From SSC4 sp964642445 (lineage in GTDB: Bacteria; Chloroflexota; Anaerolineae; SSC4; Amarolineaceae): a stretch of DNA of 6,657 nucleotides. The DNA lies in assembly GCA_964642445.1 (NCBI GenBank), contig CAZXQZ010000232.1, positions 1-6,657 of the forward strand. The letters are read 5' to 3'. A program made the translations under genes and the position numbers. This document shows positions 6,291 through 6,657 of this stretch, one piece after another. Below the pieces are notes generated by a model, which was not told the origin of the DNA, ran no database searches, and saw nothing but the letters and a program-made list of their open reading frames with translations. Positions within the stretch are counted from its first letter, which is position 1; the number at the start of each line of letters is the position of its first letter.

Positions 6291-6412
6291 ATTTCCTAGT
6301 CGAAATTGAGCGCACAAAAGGCGGCAGCGGGGCGCGATCACCGCCAGTGCATGAATGGTACAGACGCATCTCGGTGACCACCCCCGGCTGCCGCACTCAA
6401 AACTTCGCCCCT
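6291..6412. other. Upstream region of the patatin B-MFS operon
   Basis: This stretch between patatin B and the hexamer hairpin should hold the operon's promoter. No convincing -35/-10 pair was found; the best -10-like hexamer on the minus strand (TACCAT near 6356-6361) lacks a good partner. No coding signal is seen. Confidence 0.4.
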
Positions 6413-6501
6413 ACTCGTACTCGTACTCCTACTCGTACTCGTACTCGTACTCGTACTCGTGCGAAGTACGAGTACGAGTACGAGTACGAGTACGAGTACG
6501 A
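6413..6501. repeat. Hexamer-built inverted repeat (long hairpin)
   Basis: Eight ACTCGT units (6413-6460; the third is ACTCCT) are followed by GCGA and six inverted units AGTACG (6465-6500). Bases 6421-6457 pair with 6465-6501 as a 37-bp stem with one C-C mismatch (6429/6493) around a 7-nt loop (6458-6464). Each unit contains the GTAC palindrome, so several slipped pairings are also possible. It lies about 120 bp upstream of patatin B and directly against the right heptamer array. Confidence 0.95.
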
Positions 6502-6505
6502 CGGT

Positions 6506-6623
6506 ACTCCCTACTCCCTACTCCGTACTCCCTACTCCCTCCTCCCTACTCCGTACTCCCTACTCCCTACTCCCTACTCCCTACTCCCTACTCCGTACTC
6601 CGTACTCCCTACTCCCTACTCCC
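6506..6623. repeat. Tandem heptamer array (ACTCCCT)n, right
   Basis: Sixteen full units (6506-6617) and a partial one (to 6623). ACTCCGT variants occur at 6520, 6548, 6590 and 6597, and CCTCCCT at 6541. It has the same orientation and the same main CCGT variant as the left array. Five uninterrupted intact units (6555-6589) give a G3-N4 quadruplex pattern on the minus strand. Confidence 0.95.
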
Positions 6624-6657
6624 AGACCTTGCCAAAGCACGCCAACAGTGTTACACT
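6624..6657. other. Window edge with a short palindrome
   Basis: Non-repetitive sequence resumes after the array. The last 11 bases, AGTGTTACACT (6647-6657), form a palindrome with 5-bp arms and a 1-bp centre, possibly an operator for a gene beyond the window. No gene can be assigned here. Confidence 0.25.

Noticed and set aside
1..6623. Heptamer arrays as CRISPR, or as terminal repeats of a transposon
   Set aside because: There are no spacers between units, no transposase, no inverted terminal repeats and no target-site duplication; these are simple tandem repeats.

Overview
The window is a GC-rich bacterial segment with six protein genes, framed at both ends by arrays of a pyrimidine-rich heptamer (ACTCCCT). 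No rRNA, tRNA, CRISPR array, transposase or phage gene is visible. High GC, GTG as well as ATG starts, sigma70-like promoters and purine-rich ribosome binding sites fit a free-living bacterium. The gene mix (cyclase-family hydrolase, cyanophycinase-like peptidases, patatins, a sugar/cation-symporter-like MFS protein) plus abundant intergenic short tandem repeats is reminiscent of Chloroflexota, or more loosely of cyanobacteria with heptameric STRR repeats. This taxonomic guess is weak.

Layout from left to right: a heptamer array (1-70) runs into the 3' end of a leftward cyclase-family metal hydrolase (62-904, GTG start). A 254-bp divergent control region (905-1158) carries a strong promoter for a rightward patatin-like phospholipase, patatin A (1159-2355). 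That gene converges on a leftward cyanophycinase-family pair across a 43-bp gap holding a hairpin. The promoter-proximal member of the pair (3242-4096) keeps the fold but has lost every recognisable active-site residue. The promoter-distal member (2399-3226) has the intact Ser-His-Glu set. Upstream lies a 205-bp control region with a candidate promoter, an inverted repeat next to the ribosome binding site, and a duplicated G-run element touching the stop of the next gene. Then comes a leftward two-gene operon: patatin B (5511-6290) followed 3 bp later by an MFS transporter (4302-5507). Beyond patatin B are a large hexamer-based inverted repeat (6413-6501) and a second heptamer array (6506-6623) in the same orientation as the first.

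The most notable points are the coupled active/pseudoenzyme cyanophycinase pair; the 37-bp-stem hairpin made of hexamers that look derived from the neighbouring heptamer; the G-quadruplex potential of the heptamer arrays, one of which supplies the stop codon and last three residues of the cyclase; and the coupled patatin-MFS pair, which could link lipid hydrolysis with transport of a product. There is no clear evidence that all six genes form one system. The window holds at least three leftward transcription units and one rightward unit.
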